A stretch of DNA of 64,000 bases from Echinococcus granulosus. Taxonomy: Eukaryota > Platyhelminthes > Cestoda > Cyclophyllidea > Taeniidae. The stretch is from assembly GCF_000524195.1 (NCBI RefSeq), contig NW_020170424.1:410644-474643 (forward strand), read 5' to 3'. Shown piece by piece: positions 47,701 through 62,315 of this stretch. How positions within the stretch are numbered: the stretch's first letter is position 1; every line of letters starts with the position of its first letter. The notes under the pieces are model-generated. The model was not told where the DNA came from. It did not search any database and was given only the letters and a program-made list of their open reading frames with translations. Position numbers and translations under genes: made by a program.

Positions 47701-50700
47701 AAAGGGCGTTACCCTTAGTAGTACCTATTTTAAGCTCATTTCTCTGCTCATGTGCAAGACTTTCTTTCGCTTTTATCGCTACTTCAAAATCCGGAGGTTA
47801 ACGCATCGTATGAACAACGGAGATGAACTGACAATCCTCCACCACCAAAAGGATTCTCGCTAATCCATTCCTGTCAGCAAGCTGGCAGCTCTTCTGTACA
47901 TTTGGGAGACAATTTTATGCACAACCCTACATCTCCAAAACAGCAAGCATTACTTGCACTAGGTCAAAAAACAGCCCACTTGATAATTTGTTCACCAAAT
48001 GCCACAAGTTTGTGAGAGATTTTGGACAAAACATTGTTCTTAAATGAAGAAATAAGTCGGGAAAATATGACACGTCAGCATTGGCGGCAGAACAATATTT
48101 CTTAAGGGCTTCTGGATCCCTGTTTTTTAGGCTTCCAGATTATTTGGGTGTTGACCTAAAGAAGGTGCCAACCTGAAGATATGGATAGGACTTGAAGGTG
48201 TGAATGTAGGTGTGAAAAGGAAGCCGCGTCGCTGAGATGGCTATTGAAAGCGTGGATATAGAGGCGCCTGCATGGTTACATCACCATTGCGACGGATCTT
48301 ACTTCACGGCGGCATTGCAAAAGTGACGTTTGATTCAACGGACATGACGAATTATCAGCCATGGATTCTGAAGAGTAATTCCTCCTTCTTACAGCAAGAC
48401 ACATCCTTGATTCCGCTAGTATGCAGTGCCTACATCGCCATCAGCCTGTAGTGGTGTGTTATCCATCCAACAAAATGATTGGTTGTGCATCGCATGAATA
48501 AAGTGATGAGAGTGACAGAAGAGGAAGCGATGGAGTGACTCCCATCTTTTATATTGCTTTGTAGGAGGAGGAATAGCGCCACTGGCAGTAGGAGGCAGTG
48601 GATGTGCCCCACACTTGACAGGCAATTGACAGCGATTCAAACATGCATACATTACTTGACTTTCATCTTTATTTGTACATTTCTTTGAAAGTGTTGTTTG
48701 ACTACCAAGGGTATTGCTGGCACAATCATGAAGTAGATGTACTGCCAGCAGATGTGGAGGGCATATGTGTAGTCACTGTTGGTCACGTAAATTGCAGGAC
48801 GTGAGTGACGTAAAGAGACGGTTTCCAATAAAGTTTGGTTGTGGTGACGATGAGTGGTGTCTAGTTGAGCTGCATCCACTTAGTTGGAGAGGCCACCCTG
48901 CCTGCCTGTTAAGCGTACCCAGACAGAAATGCTGTCGTTCATATGAGGGATATGAAATGAATGATTGAAAGTGGCACCCACGTTCTATGTACTTAGTTTG
49001 GGAGCTGTTGAATCAGGATAGGTATAGAATGGTCTGCTCCATGCCGACAGTAGGTTTCGACTACGTCCTTAATTATGGTCACATTTGTTTGTGATTTGAA
49101 GACTTTGGCAAAGAAGCTGTTAGAGTGGAGCAGCTGCTGCCACCATTACCAGCGACGCCACTTTCAAATGTGAGATGTCGGGTTGTTAGGTGGTTAGCGT
49201 TTGGTGTTCTTTCTTTTATCATGACGCTGTGGAGACTCAGGCATCCATACCGCCCATGCACAAACCAACAAGAAGCCATTCGCGGAATCGATGCGTTATA
49301 TTATAATTCGGGAGGTGACAAGGCACGACAGGTAAACATATACTAAAAATGTTGGAAAATATGAGAAAACCCATGCCAAAGGTTTTTTATTGGCTAACGC
49401 GATGGTTTCCATTACATACCCACACCAGACATCGGCAATCAAATCACCATGAAACCTGGCATGATATTGTTATGAAGGTCTGTAAGTGGAGGAAAGTAGC
49501 AATAAAAGAGGACCTTTTTCGTGTTCGTCTTAGCTAAATGGGTGATAGCAGAAAGCCTTATGTGGTAGTAGGTGAAAACGTCATTATTTGTTGAATGGCT
49601 GGATTTGCACAACTATTCCTACAAATGGGGCTTTGCAAATGCCATGCTTGTGAGGCGGAGGGCAGGATGACGCGTCCCCACAGGGCAAGATGCCAATGAA
49701 TCCCCGGGCTCTGCCAGTTGTGTCCACGAGGGTCACCGTAGTAGAGGTGCAAAAAATTGAGGCCTCTAGTTTCTAAGCTCTTCTCGGGGATCACTGGAGA
49801 CGAAGCTTCAAAGCAAAACAAATTAAGGAAAAAGAATAAAGTGGAGGAGATTTCTGTAGTGATTTTACACTTCGTTTTACTGTATGCTCAAGAACGCCGA
49901 TTATTTGTGAGCCCTTCTTGTAGCATTACTTAGTGGAAATTTAGAATGGGGAAAGTCTTCTTCTAATTGCCAGATGATCAAAGGAAACCCATGGGTAGCA
50001 TATTTTGTTAACGTAATGGATTCTACCACATTCGCAAACCGAATCTCGGTACTCGTCTACTTTTATGGCAATTGACAGGTGACAAGTGGGCATAATGCAA
50101 CACTGAAATATAATCTTGTAAAAAAAACACCTTTATGTCACAGTCTAGATTTGAAGTACTGACAGAGTGTGCCACATAAAGTTATTTATACGGTATTTCC
50201 ACCCATTTTGAATATAATCCAAGGCTAAAGGTTGGTACTTTGTAAAAAGCGATTGTAGGCATCACATTCATTCTAAAATAATTTACTCACTCACTTAACC
50301 TACTTCAGTCTTCTAACAGTAAAAGTTTTATGGACATCTAAACGGGTAAAGTCATTCATGTGGCTAGGTTTAGCATTTGCGTCTGTTAACATTTTTTACA
50401 GCAAAACCTTTCCTTTTTTTGGTGGCATTTAAGGAAGGAGATGGGGAAAGAATAGGCCTCACATCATCGGCAGTATAATCCGAGGATTTTGTCCCTAAAT
50501 TACTTCGTAATTTATTTCGTGATGGGAGTAATACTTTGATACATTCTTTTTTAAAAAAGGGGAGCGTTGGTAATAAATGTAAAATTTTGGTGCTCTCTTC
50601 AGCTGTTGATAACTCGCGGAAAGTACCCGCCCGAGTGACGATGAACAGGTTATTCGCTACCTCTAGTGAGATTTCGGCTGATCGGGGTTTCTAAACATTT

Positions 50701-53035
50701 CCACTTAAAGTTAATCCCTTGTATTAGCGCTTCCTTCACTTTGACCATTCGATCACAGCGACAAATTTCAAGCATACTTAAGCATGCTAAGCTAAAAGAG
50801 ATAACCGCACCTCTACACTTTGTCTCTAGAAGAATGCATACCTTGCAGTGACTCGCTCTTTTGCTTGACAGAGTGTTTAGCTGCGCGGACTCCTCACTCT
50901 AAACTGCTTTTACTCCAGCCTCGTACAAGCACCTAAAGCAACCTTTCTGTGGGTAAACAGCAAATCCTCCTCTTTACCGGTACTACTCATGATTAACCGT
51001 AGGCGTACACAACCATTCAAATATGCGACAAACAAAGCGGCCATACGCATAAACGTCCTGAATGAGATTTCTGCAACAAAATTCTGGTATTTTTGACAAA
51101 AACTAAATCACGGAAAGAGCTGATGAACAATTTATTAATTTTATGCTAAGAGACTCATCCTTTGCCTGGACAAGTTATTCATAAACATTTACTTCAGTAT
51201 ACCAACGAATTCGGCTGGCAATTTTGGAACACTGTTAGGTGCTTGTTAAGAGGAGTAAAAGAAAACCATCAAATATTTACTTCCATGACTAGGTGACCAA
51301 ACACAGGCTAGTACCGCTAATCAAAACACGGAATTCTTCACATAAGTAGAGCGTGACCTTGGGGCCTATAAAAGATGCAAAAAAAGAGCCAAAAAATCCA
51401 AATAGAAGCGAGCTTGGATTCTTTAAAAAATGACAGTGGTATATTGCCTTTCTTTATGTTAGGGCAATACACCACTAGCAATGCCTGTCGAACTGTGGGG
51501 ATAACTTCCTTAAGTCTGCAAATTAAGCTAAAGGAATGGCAGGTCACTTGCTTGTATTTCCTAATATTCTAGTATAAGTATCTTAGACTTATCAAAGGGC
51601 AGATGCTAAGTGGGAATAAAATTAATGGTAGATCCCCATCCACTTTTTGCGTTTGAAGGAACATAGTAAAGTGATTGAAATATGGATAATAATGTAAGCG
51701 CCAAAAACTCCCCATTTTTGAATGTTTTAGGTTAAGCAAAATAACCCTCAATTTACGTTGAGAGTTTATTTTAGCCAGTCGATGAGTCTTGGCTGTTCGT
51801 ACTTCCTTCAGGAGTACGTATAGTTTCCCGGCATTTCTAAGCCTCAGCAAAAAATTTCTATACTACCTGTTCCACATATGCTTTTAACGATTATTAGGTA
51901 AGTTACATAAGTAAAATTTATAGACAGAGCTGATCCAAGTAAAGAATTGCCATGGTTTATTTGTCCTGCTTCATGGGGATGATATTTGGTGCTGATGAGG
52001 GAAAATCACTGCGGAAGAGTTGAAAAATGTGAGTCCCTCTTTTGAAAATCCCTCGATTTGGGGTTATAGATAGCAAATAGTAGTGAATCGAGGTCTAGTT
52101 ATCTCAAATCATATTTTACCTAACGAAAGCATTAATATGTTTTCTTGAACGGTACTATTGACATCCAGGCCTGACGGCATGGTGGTCTGAACCTGAATGT
52201 TGCCTTTGAATTAGCTTCAATGGGGGGCGCTGATGACACACTGGACATGGCCTCTGGAGAACAAAGTCTAGTATCTAGAGATGCTTTACTGACAGGCGTT
52301 TTACCGGGATAATTAACACTGCAGAGTCGGCGATAATCAGAGTTCACAATGAGACCCACAGCCTGTACTAAAATCGCCATGCAATATTAGCCCTCCGATA
52401 TAAGGCTATCTTTCTGCAGTTCAAACGAAAATATGGTCAAGGAAGATGCATGACCGGAGGAGGTGCTAGAGACGCCGCTAAAGAGAAGAAGACTATGTTA
52501 TAACACAGTACTTATTTTATCGAGTATTCCACTTGGATTGCCTTCAACTAATCAATGCCTCCTTTTAACAACTCTGTTATCTTATTTTGACAAAATTTAC
52601 GAATGCTTCAGTTAAAACACCTAAGGCCTCTAATGTTACCTTTAAATGAGACGAGCTACAAGTAGAATAGTTGTTATGAAGCTTTAATATGACAAATCAT
52701 TTTTCTAGTTGAATTTCTACAAAACTGATAGCTTTTTACTAAAATATGTACATACTATCCTTGGTTGCAAAATACCAACTTGCATACTTGCCCTCACTTT
52801 ACTTCTTGCCGTTTTATTTGACAAAGCCTGGAAAACAATTAAATCGAAATTAAAATTTTAATAGCTAAATATAAGTCAGGCAGTTTAAAGCTACAACAGT
52901 GCATTACTTAACTCATAGACACTGAGCAAAAGTTATATCCTCTGCTTTGTTTTAATTTGTAGATAAGTGTTTTAACCAATCAGATGCTAGAAGTCACCAG
53001 CGCAGTTTACCAATACCTAAGGACGTTTGTGCGGC
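41744..53035. other. Large gene-poor interval
   Basis: This 11.3 kb separates the carbonic anhydrase (minus) and WDR36 (plus), so both promoters lie at its ends. I could not build any exon chain. Open frames such as 45326-45598 (minus), 45288-45533 (plus) and 52132-52380 (minus) lack known motifs. Composition is patchy, with AT-rich ends. The middle (about 44-50 kb) is less AT-rich and may be old mobile-element sequence, but no diagnostic motif was seen. Confidence 0.45.
47595..47609 (+). repeat. (CAT)5 microsatellite
   Basis: Five perfect CAT units lie in intergenic DNA. They give a poly-His reading in one short open frame, which is not evidence of a gene. Confidence 0.8.
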
Positions 53036-56000
53036 ATGACTTCGTCGTCTGTAATATTTCGTCCCTATAGGGCACTTGGTCTTATCTCCTCAGATATCCC
53101 ATTTGTTGTAAAATACAAACCACATTCTAAGGAATATAATGTGCTGGTTCCAGTCGGAGAACGCTTTAACGTCTATCAGGTACATGCTCATTTAATAATT
53201 ATCACTTGATTCGACTTGCTTGTAACGATGGTTTAATATCTTCAGCTACCAAATCTTAGATTCGTTGGAATAAGTAAGTTTCCTTTTTCCTTGCCATTTT
53301 TTGAAGGTGACTGTTTACCAGCCGATATAACCTCTTTTACATCCGATCGTTCATACGTCTACGCGTCATCCGGGAATGTCATCTACGCGTTTCGTGGTCT
53401 TCGTCATATTTTTTTTAAATTGGAGGGTCACACAGCTCCCATCCGAAGGATTCTTGCCTTTTGGGACAGTTATTTGGCCTCTTACGATGAGTCTGGTCTC
53501 TTCATCGTGTGGAACCTAAAAACGAGAGGTAATAATATATTGTAGACTGAATTTTTCCCCTCTAGAAAGTGTTACACAAACTAGCTTTCCTGAGAATGCC
53601 TTTGAGATCTCTTCGATGTGTCATCCCACTGGTTACGGTGATAAACTATTGCTTGGTAGTTCGCAGGGTCCTCTTCATTTGTGGAAGACTCTTGCAAAGA
53701 AACCGATTTACTGGTTCAGAGGCTTTGATTCGTCTGTTACCTGTCTAGTACAGGCACCTTCTTTCGATGTTTGCGCTATTGGACTGGGAAATGGACAGAT
53801 TGTCCTGCACAACCTCCGTTATGACATGACTTTAATCACCGTTGGCCAGGACGGGGGAGCTATTACTACCATCGAGTTCCGATCAGGCAAGATTTTTCCT
53901 AGAAGTTACATTTGTCTTTGCGCTTTCTTACAGCATGGTATTGTCTTTCATACATCACAATCGGTTTGACTTACTTTGAAGTTTATATTAATTAGTGTCG
54001 ATAGATGGAATCCGTTTACGGCATTCATTTTTTGATCGGAATTCCTCGTTGTGGAAGCTCTGTTTTTAGTTTTATGAGTTCTATTCTTACTATTGAGGGT
54101 AAGTCTAGACTGCGTTTCGTTGTGATAGTAGCGGTTGTGGCTGTTTTCATCTCAATTCATTATTATCTGCCACCTCGGCCTCAGCTCAGGTCCCTTACAT
54201 GGTATTCGACCAATTTTTACGACCCAAAAGGTCCATAGAACGGAACTTCACACACAAAACTCTGACTTGTGTACTGTCTTGATTAACTATCTACCAAACG
54301 TTAGATATTTAGTGTATTTGATCTCTTTGGATTTCCACACTGCTTAGGACTGCTGAACTGCTAATAACTTTAGATTCCGACCGCTTTGGTTTATCATTTC
54401 GGAGATTGGATAAATAGTTTCCAGTACATTGCTGTATTAAGGTTTCCTCTCACTTAGAAAACTTGTTTTTCGACCTTTATCATTTGTTTTAATTCACGAT
54501 GACAGGTTTTTTGTTGACTAGGAAGGCATTCACGTGCATTCATCTTCTACTACGCTCAAGACAGATGTTTCGTGATTGATTCCCTGCCTGATTTATCTCT
54601 ACTTTTGAAAGGATTGTATCTATGTTTTAGAGTTCTATAAGCTAGCCGGTAGGACTAACTGAAAGACGTCATTTTAACGTCCAGGTTCATTAAAACGGAC
54701 ATTTTAAATTTGTCGAAGCCTGTACTGTGTTCACTCATTTGTGGTCAGCTCTACGTGAGGCACTTCATTCCTCGATATCATAAGTGGGCGTCTGCTCTGA
54801 ACCGAGTTCACCCTAGAAATCCCCCTGTAAAGTAGCCTGTTTTTTGTTGACGATGGTGTAGAGAAGATAATCTCGTCTACTTTTAACATTATGACGTTAT
54901 TTCACTAACATTGTCTAAACCAAGCGTTGCCCAAGGTAAATACCCAACGCTTCCCCTTTCCTAGTGGTCAGGGGAGGTAAACCCAAGTGACGCTTAAAGT
55001 TGGACCTTGTCAGACTTAACACTTTTAATTGTCTCTAAGTACTTCATTGAAGTTAACCAAATTCAATATGGCGAATCCTAAAATTCATTTTATTATGTTT
55101 TAGCTTTACATATTGTGCTTTGATAAGTTTTATTCTTGTTTGCTAAGGTTCTAAACCACCGTTTTTATCACTATTGCATTGTTTGATAAAGGCTAGGTGA
55201 ATCTTGCTAAAGCTGACACAAGCCGAGAAGCGTACTTAACTTTACATTTAGTTCCAAGTATTTTCTCGATGAAATATTAGGTACATAAGACTCTTGCTTC
55301 ACATTGCATGGAGTTATCATTACTCGGATACCATTTTAAAGCTAGAGTTTGTCTATTTACCATAGCGGCACTCCCTTCTAGTCGATGATAGGCCTGTGCA
55401 CTCTCCTTTACCTGGGTAAATGGTGACTTTGTACCTATGCAGGCCTATTCTACAAACAGAGATAGGAATAATTTTCTTTTGAGACGGTTCCCCAATCAAT
55501 TAGTACCAGTGCATTTTAGTAAAGCTTCTCCTACTTATACTACTTGCAAATAGCAATGTTTTTGCAACTACAGACAGTGCCGGGTTGGGCGCTTCTGAAG
55601 CTCTGCGCTGCGCAGGAATTGAGAATTTAATCGAACCGAACGCTTCCATTTACCTTCTTGCCGGTTCTGAATCTGGCCAACTTTCCATGTGGGAGCTGGA
55701 GAGCGGTGGAACCTGTCGTGCGGTCAATCAGGCGGATGAATTCCATTTGGCACGCGTCATCCACCTGTTTTGCATACCTTCGGGAGAAGCTGCAGGTTCT
55801 CTGGTTTCCAGTGGTGCTGACAATTGTGTCAAAGTGAGCATAAAACCGAAACACCTCGCCATCGAAGTATTTCTGGATTATTTTTTGCAATGGCACTGTT
55901 TACATCCGAGCTACTTATCCCTTATGGAATTGATAATTTTGATTTTTACATATAGGTGTCATTCTTCGACCGCCCAGACAGCCTGCCATGCACCAAACAC

Positions 56001-59000
56001 ATCAGAAGTGGTCACTTTCTTCCGCCGAATAAAATAGTTTTTTGGACGGGTGGTTCAGCTGGTGGCAGCCTTCTAGTCTCCGGCGGACCCGATTCTCAGT
56101 TGCGGTAAATTCATCCACTTGTGTATTATGGGCAGCGCTTTTTGCCAGATACGCTTGGTGTTCTCGTTCCTCAGTGGTGTCCAAATCACCCCTGAAAATG
56201 TTGCAAGAAATATCAGTTGGAAAGCGACACAAGTACACAAGTCTTTGCCGCCAGTGTAGTAGTTGAGTCATGAGGGACCGTCTTCTGAACTCCTATTTGT
56301 AGGCTCTCAGTAGCATTAAAGTGACGGAGAACGCGGGTGATGAGGTAAATTTTTATCTTGGCTAGAAAGCTTCTCATTCCTGAGATATCGCACCCTCTGT
56401 CATGCGAACTCCATTGGGGTGGGATTAATTTGGGAAGTGGTGCTGAAGGCTAGACGGTGTTCTACAACGAGCCCTTTCATTGTGCGGAACATTGGACGAA
56501 TGTCTCATCCCTGCCTTGTAAGCAGCTCTCTAGTGACGATTTTAATTCGTGCAAATTTTATTTCCATTGTCGGTTATTTGGTAGAGTTTGCCACTCTTCT
56601 CGTGGTGCTTCCGTCATGAATCTCTGTGGATTTAGGCATCTAAATGAGATGCCTTTTATGTTTTCCTGGTGTTGTATTCAGTCAATGAAGGTGACCTTGT
56701 CCCTTTACATTGGTCTTGCTGACACTACCGACAATGCCACATCCAAGCTAACCTCGAAGAATTTGCAAAAAACATATTTGAAAGGGACTTGGGGATTAGT
56801 GGGGATAGGTGGCGTGAGTTGAATCCGCTCCACCAATAATGAGAGACAGAAAATACCTGGGTAGATACAGATGCAAAGACGGCACTGTTCTGTTATTCAT
56901 TCCTGTAGGATTTTCTCTACCTATAATGAACGTTATGATCGGAGTCTGGGTCGCGCCTACTCCCCTTCTATGCCTTCAGCAAAGAGATTAACTTCTGTTG
57001 CCCAACGGCTACCCTACCTCCTACCTGGCCCATCCGCAATCGCTCTATCCCCAGGTCGTGCTAACGACTGGGACTCCATTGCCGTTGCCCACACCGACCG
57101 TCGCCAGGTGTCCACCTGGAACTTTGTCAAGGCTACCCGTGGGCGCCATTGGCTGGATCCTAAGCGTTTCCACGGCAAAGGGGGCGAGGCTTTGCGCGTG
57201 CATAGGTATACTACAGCTACTGTAAGTTGGAAGTCTCTGTATTGCTACTGGTGGATAATGAGTAAATGAGCTATTTTCGATGATGTTTGACCACCTTCAG
57301 TGCCTCTGCATGACACGATGTGGACACTTCGTGGTAATTGGCTATTCCAGTGGTGATGTGGTCAAATTCAACATACAGTCTGGATTAGAGTACGGTGAAT
57401 TCGGGAATGATGGAAAAGGTAAATTTTAAACGCCAGTGAATCAACCCTTTTAACTTTTTTCCAAATCCTAACTTAGAGTAGATTTCTTTAGACCTAGATA
57501 GTTAGGAATGAGCCGTTTTATGCCCCAGGTCAAATTGCCCTCGAGTTTGCTTTGTTTTTCTTGTGGAGAAATGGAAACGGATCGTCGAATAGCCAGCAGT
57601 TTGTTATGTTTCCTATCATCTTCAATGACAAATGGTCGGGCATCAATTAGTCAAATTGCCTTCGTTACGGAAACTTATTTTTGCCGACCAGTTAGATTCA
57701 ACTCGTTTTTCAAGATTGAGATTGCTTGATAGAGGGAAATTTTTCACTCTCAAACTACCTGCCTATATGCTATGCTGTGTGTGTGTGGTGCTGGTTCATT
57801 GGCTAGCCACATCGCCTCGTAAAAAGGCTCCATTCGTCCTCTGATCCTACAAGGCATCTCTTTACCGCGATTTTTACGAAAATTATTCCAAACTAAAAGA
57901 CTCATCCGAAGCATTGGTGATCAGGATTTCATACTTTTTTGGTCCAAACTTGACTGTCTTTCACTTTTTCTTCACACTTATAGCTCACGAATCTGGTGTT
58001 ATCGGAGTCCATGTGACCAACGTCAATCGGGTGCTTATCACAGTGGGGTCTGCTGAGGTGAAATTCTGGTATTTCTCCACTGGCAAGCTTATCGACAGCC
58101 TACCTCTCACCTCGCCGCCAAGATTTGCAAAATTTCACGATGAAAGGTACAGCACAATATTGAGACGTTTTAATGGCGTTCAAAACTCCATTTATTCCCG
58201 ATTCTAGTGATGCTCTGGCGCTCGCTCTCTCAACCGGTGAGGTGGTGCTAATCAATGCAGTGAATCGGCAAATTTTTCGTCGTTTCCCCAACTCGGTGAC
58301 ACATCCCTGCAATGATTTGGTGAGTCCACTTCCACTTTTAAGTAACAATTATTGCGGTTGGTTGATCAATGCCTATCTGCTTTAGGCATTGTCATCTGAT
58401 GGAACTATGATGGTGACTACACATCGTGGCGACCCACTCATCAAAACTTGGGATGTTGTCGACTGCAAGTGCGTTTTGCTCCACTTATTATTCTCGGGGC
58501 CTTATAACAAATAATTGAAGTGATATCTTTGGCCTGCGTCATTCCAAAGTGGGTACGAAACCGAGGGTCAAATAGCTTAGATGTCAGGGTAGCTGCATAT
58601 ATGGTTATGCGAAACATTAAAATACCGCACATTCCGGTCTATTTATTTGCTAGGCTTCTCTTTCTCAATTTAAAATAGTCTAATCAAAGGCCTCGGTAGT
58701 TTTTTGTTTAACATTTACATAAACTACTATTTAGGAAATAATAGATCTGTAAAGTTGTAATGGCCAACTGGATAGATGAATTGACTACAAATCCCACACA
58801 AAATAATCACGAGGTCACCGTTAAGCGACGTTAATCGAGCGCCCTATAAGTAGTTGAGATGCCGTCTACTTTGAGACTGTGGAGTAAACTGCTACTTCGC
58901 CGTTTTAAACGGCATCCTTTTCTTATACCTGAGTTTGTAAACATAGTCCTTATTCCCACCACTGATCACAGATTGGTCGACTGTTTCCGCGTACGGCGGC

Positions 59001-62000
59001 CCGCTACCAGCGTGGCCTTCTCCCCAGCCGACGATCTCCTTGCGACCACCCACACCGCCTGTCTCGGCATCTATCTATGGGACAATCGGGCAACCTACCA
59101 ACGTCTGCACCTCAAACCCCTACCCGAGGATTACACGCCTCCAGATACCGCTGATTTCACTGAACTGCCAACCGAGGGACTCTCAGCGAAGCGGGATTTC
59201 GTTGAAGGGGAGGAGGGTGACGTGGAGAAGATGGATGTCGATGAGGAGAAGAACGAGAAGGATACCTGGTGAGTTTGATCACTTATTGATCGAGTGGCCC
59301 TTGTTCCTGTAGAATAACAGCACTTGAGTTCCTTGATAAAAGACACGATTTGGCGAGTGGCTTTACAGAAAAGGTAAATGACTATTATATTAGATGGAGA
59401 CGGGAACCCTGTGCAAGTAAAACACTCACCATTGGATATTCTTTTAAGCGCTGCCCTCAGGGCTCCCCTTAGCCGGTCTTCCGGGCCGGACATCACAGTA
59501 ATGTCAACCAGGTGCATTAAAAAAACACCGAAAGGGCTTTTGAATGCGTCGCGTCAGTTTTGATGGATCCACTTATCATAGTGTGGAGGACCATTTGCTT
59601 AAGGCTAAATAGTGCTTCACAGTAGGTGGATTCCGTGTGTGCATCGCTTTCTGTAGGAAAGTTTTCCCAAAAATGAAACCGTTTAATACACTAGACAGAA
59701 CAGTTTTATGGAGTTGGATTCTTATTTCAACTATCCTTCCCACTTCCTTGTAATTTAAGTGCTTCCAAGCCACCTGCTAAGTTATTCCTTGTGGGGAGGC
59801 ATCGCGTCACGATTCTGATTCCTTTGAATATACTTCATCGTTGTCATTATGGCGAACTCAGTATTGATGTCGATGTGGATTTCAATAGTCCTGTTGAATT
59901 TTCGTTGATCTAACTACCCACAGCATGTGCTTTGCCCTCGTGAACTAGTGAGACTAGAATTGATATTATCATTGGCAAAATTTTGGTTCCTTTAGTGTAG
60001 AAGGTAAGGCCTTATGGGTTCTTACGGCTTCTTCATTGCTGAATCACTCGATGTGAAATTCGTCATTTCATGACACTTTTTTGCTTTATAAATGGATTCA
60101 GGATTGTGGTAATATACTTGGTGTGGAGGCATGTCAGTTTTTCGCCCAGCCGCCTGATGGAGCCACGGACTGATTGAGTAGCTAGCTATTCGAGTTCGAA
60201 ATGAATGTGCGTGTCCACACCTCCTTTGACAACTAGCTTGCCATTTCGTGTTGTTCATCCCCTTGCCGGTTACTCTGTACAGAAGTCAGAGATTCGTGGC
60301 TGTTGAATTCCGCTAACACCGTTTTTCTCGTCGCAAGTTTTTGAGCGTTTTTCAGCCTTAAGAATAATTGTGCGAGCGATTGGCTCATTTCGAAGAAGTC
60401 CATCGATTTGCTGCCTTGGACTTGTTTGCCAGGCGAGCTGCTGTTGATAGTAATTGTTTTCTTCTTAGAATTTCTGTGACTCGTTTTTAAACTGGACACA
60501 GAGGCAAGCAAATGATATCCTTATTGATGTTGTGGGCATTAAGGTCATGTGGGCGGTGATTGATCACAGACAATTCCCCTCTCATCCATTTGATGCATTT
60601 TGTGGCGCCATTGCACGTTTGACTGGAAAGGTGATCCTCTTTTTGTGATCTCAATTGAAGTGTCACACATGTCGTTGAGATCAAGCAGTCTCACAGTGTC
60701 TGTTGCTGTCTTCGTTTTTTGAATCCTCAGTTAGGGTAACTTCATATTTCATACTTTTTGAGTTAGTTCCACTGCCACCGACTGGATTTGCCCTGGTACT
60801 AGTGTTTCTGGGGAAATTTGACCGCTCTGGTAACAAACGTTGTCATTAATGTCCACTTTTCTCCTACCACTTTTATTATCAGCCGAGGATGTGATGACGT
60901 TCAAGTAGATATGGTGCTAGATTCAAGTCCATACAAACGGAAAATGTAGTAAATTGGTACTTTAAATGCCCCTCATTGCATAGATTAGAGAACCCTGGGC
61001 AAACTGGATCACGCCATGTAGTTTGTTTAGTGTTCCCTCCACCTCCTTTACACGGTTGCCAGAATGGAATGGCACTTACTTCTGGAGGTGATAGACTATT
61101 TTGATAAACAAGAAGATTAACGAATAAGTCCCAGTTTCTTAATGTAGTAGTTTCCTTTTTTTCCATCAGTTCAGCCCTTTGCGCTACATCCCCCACCTTC
61201 AAATTAAACAATTATTAAATTCCTAAATAGAAAAATGCCTACTATTGTGGTCTCAGTTCAGCTCAGATCTCCCACATGGAATCAGATTCGTCTGCGCTCA
61301 GGATAGAGCTGCCTGACGGGATCGCGAATTCTCCTTCAAAGCAGGAGCCTGCTTTCTATGCATGCGTTCAACAGCCCTCTAGTTAGCCACATCATCTGTT
61401 GGCGTCTCTGACACTTTTTTTTCGCATCGGTTTCAGCTCAAATGTTTTACTTGCCGTGGTCTTTTGGGTATAATCACTTCTTATCACGTATTGTTCAGTC
61501 CGCAAGTAATCTGAAATGCACATCTCGACTTTATAACCCGCATAAAAGAGGCAAATAATAGCGAATTTGTAGTCTCAGAGGCCTATTTTCTGCCATATGT
61601 TAAAGCATGTGGGTGAGAGCCGGTTGTGTAGCTTCCACCACGACTTATTCTTTCACTATTTACCTTAGTAGTTACAGATTTTTGTTCTTGACAAATTCAT
61701 CCGGAATGGCTCGTCAACACTGATACCTGTCTTTCCATTACTGAGAGGACGGGATCGTATCGAACGTGATGCATTTTTCGTTGAGTAATTCATCTCCAGA
61801 ATCAGCTTTTCGTAACCATTTCTGTTCGGCACGTACTATGCTACCGTGTCTTCTCCGGATATTATAAAATAAGCTTGACCTCCTGCTTATCATTTATCAC
61901 CTCTTTCTCTGTAGTCCCCCAATGTATCTTTCCCTGGACCAGCTACAGGATAAGATGGCGACCCTCTCTGGCCTGCCACCGTCTTTCTTCGCGGCATTTC

Positions 62001-62315
62001 TTCAATTAGATGCCATTAAGAAACGCAACGCGGAGGCGATGAAAGTCACAGACGAAATGGGACCTCCTCAACTCCCCTTCTTCCTGCCAGCCATCGAAAC
62101 TACCACTGGAATGGTATGGCTGGATGACGAAGAGGAGGAGAAGTTAGTTTCAGAAGAGCCTAAAAAAGTTGTGGAGGCTGATGCTGGTTCCAGAAAACAT
62201 AAAAAACGACGGCGCGAGATGGCGGTTGAGGAGCTGGTGCTGAATCTCGGAAGCGGTGTTCTGAATTCCCTTTTAGGAGATGGCAGTTTGAAGGATCCGT
62301 TGAATAATGAGACGT
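53036..62315 (+). CDS. WDR36: U3 snoRNP/SSU-processome WD40 protein UTP21/WDR36 (3' partial)
   Basis: Thirteen exons: 53036-53179, 53246-53273, 53307-53528, 53566-53886, 55574-55833, 55956-56104, 56909-57221, 57301-57418, 57984-58146, 58208-58319, 58386-58468, 58972-59268, 61915-62315. Phases agree throughout; about 870 residues. UTP21 is a tandem beta-propeller subunit of the UTP-B complex, needed for 18S rRNA processing in the nucleolus. Recognisable segments include YRALGLISSDIPFVVKY, GSSQGPLHLW, AIGLGNGQIVLHNLRYD, FSTYNERYDRSLG, SDGTMMVTTHRGDPLIKTWD, VAFSPADDLLATTHTACLGI and YLWDN. They are followed by an acidic linker, LPFFLPAIETTTGMVW and a basic KHKKRRR patch. The last ~100-150 residues (the Utp21 helical domain) were not found before the window ends. 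Introns 2 and 3 are 33 and 37 nt, and intron 4 begins with GC. The start is the first Met giving the family's N-terminus. Confidence 0.94.
59269..61914. other. Long WDR36 intron, no exon seen
   Basis: This 2.6 kb intron joins exon 12 (phase 2, ACC TG) to exon 13 (T CCC CCA). Three minus-strand frames at 60022-60684 lie next to each other but show no motif I can name, so I do not call a nested gene. Confidence 0.5.

Noticed and set aside
52132..52380. 82-codon minus-strand frame upstream of WDR36
   Set aside because: An acceptor-like sequence is present near its start, but no continuing exon or known motif was found.
60022..60684. Chain of minus-strand frames inside the long WDR36 intron
   Set aside because: Considered as a nested gene, but the frames overlap each other, have no shared splice phases and no recognisable domain.
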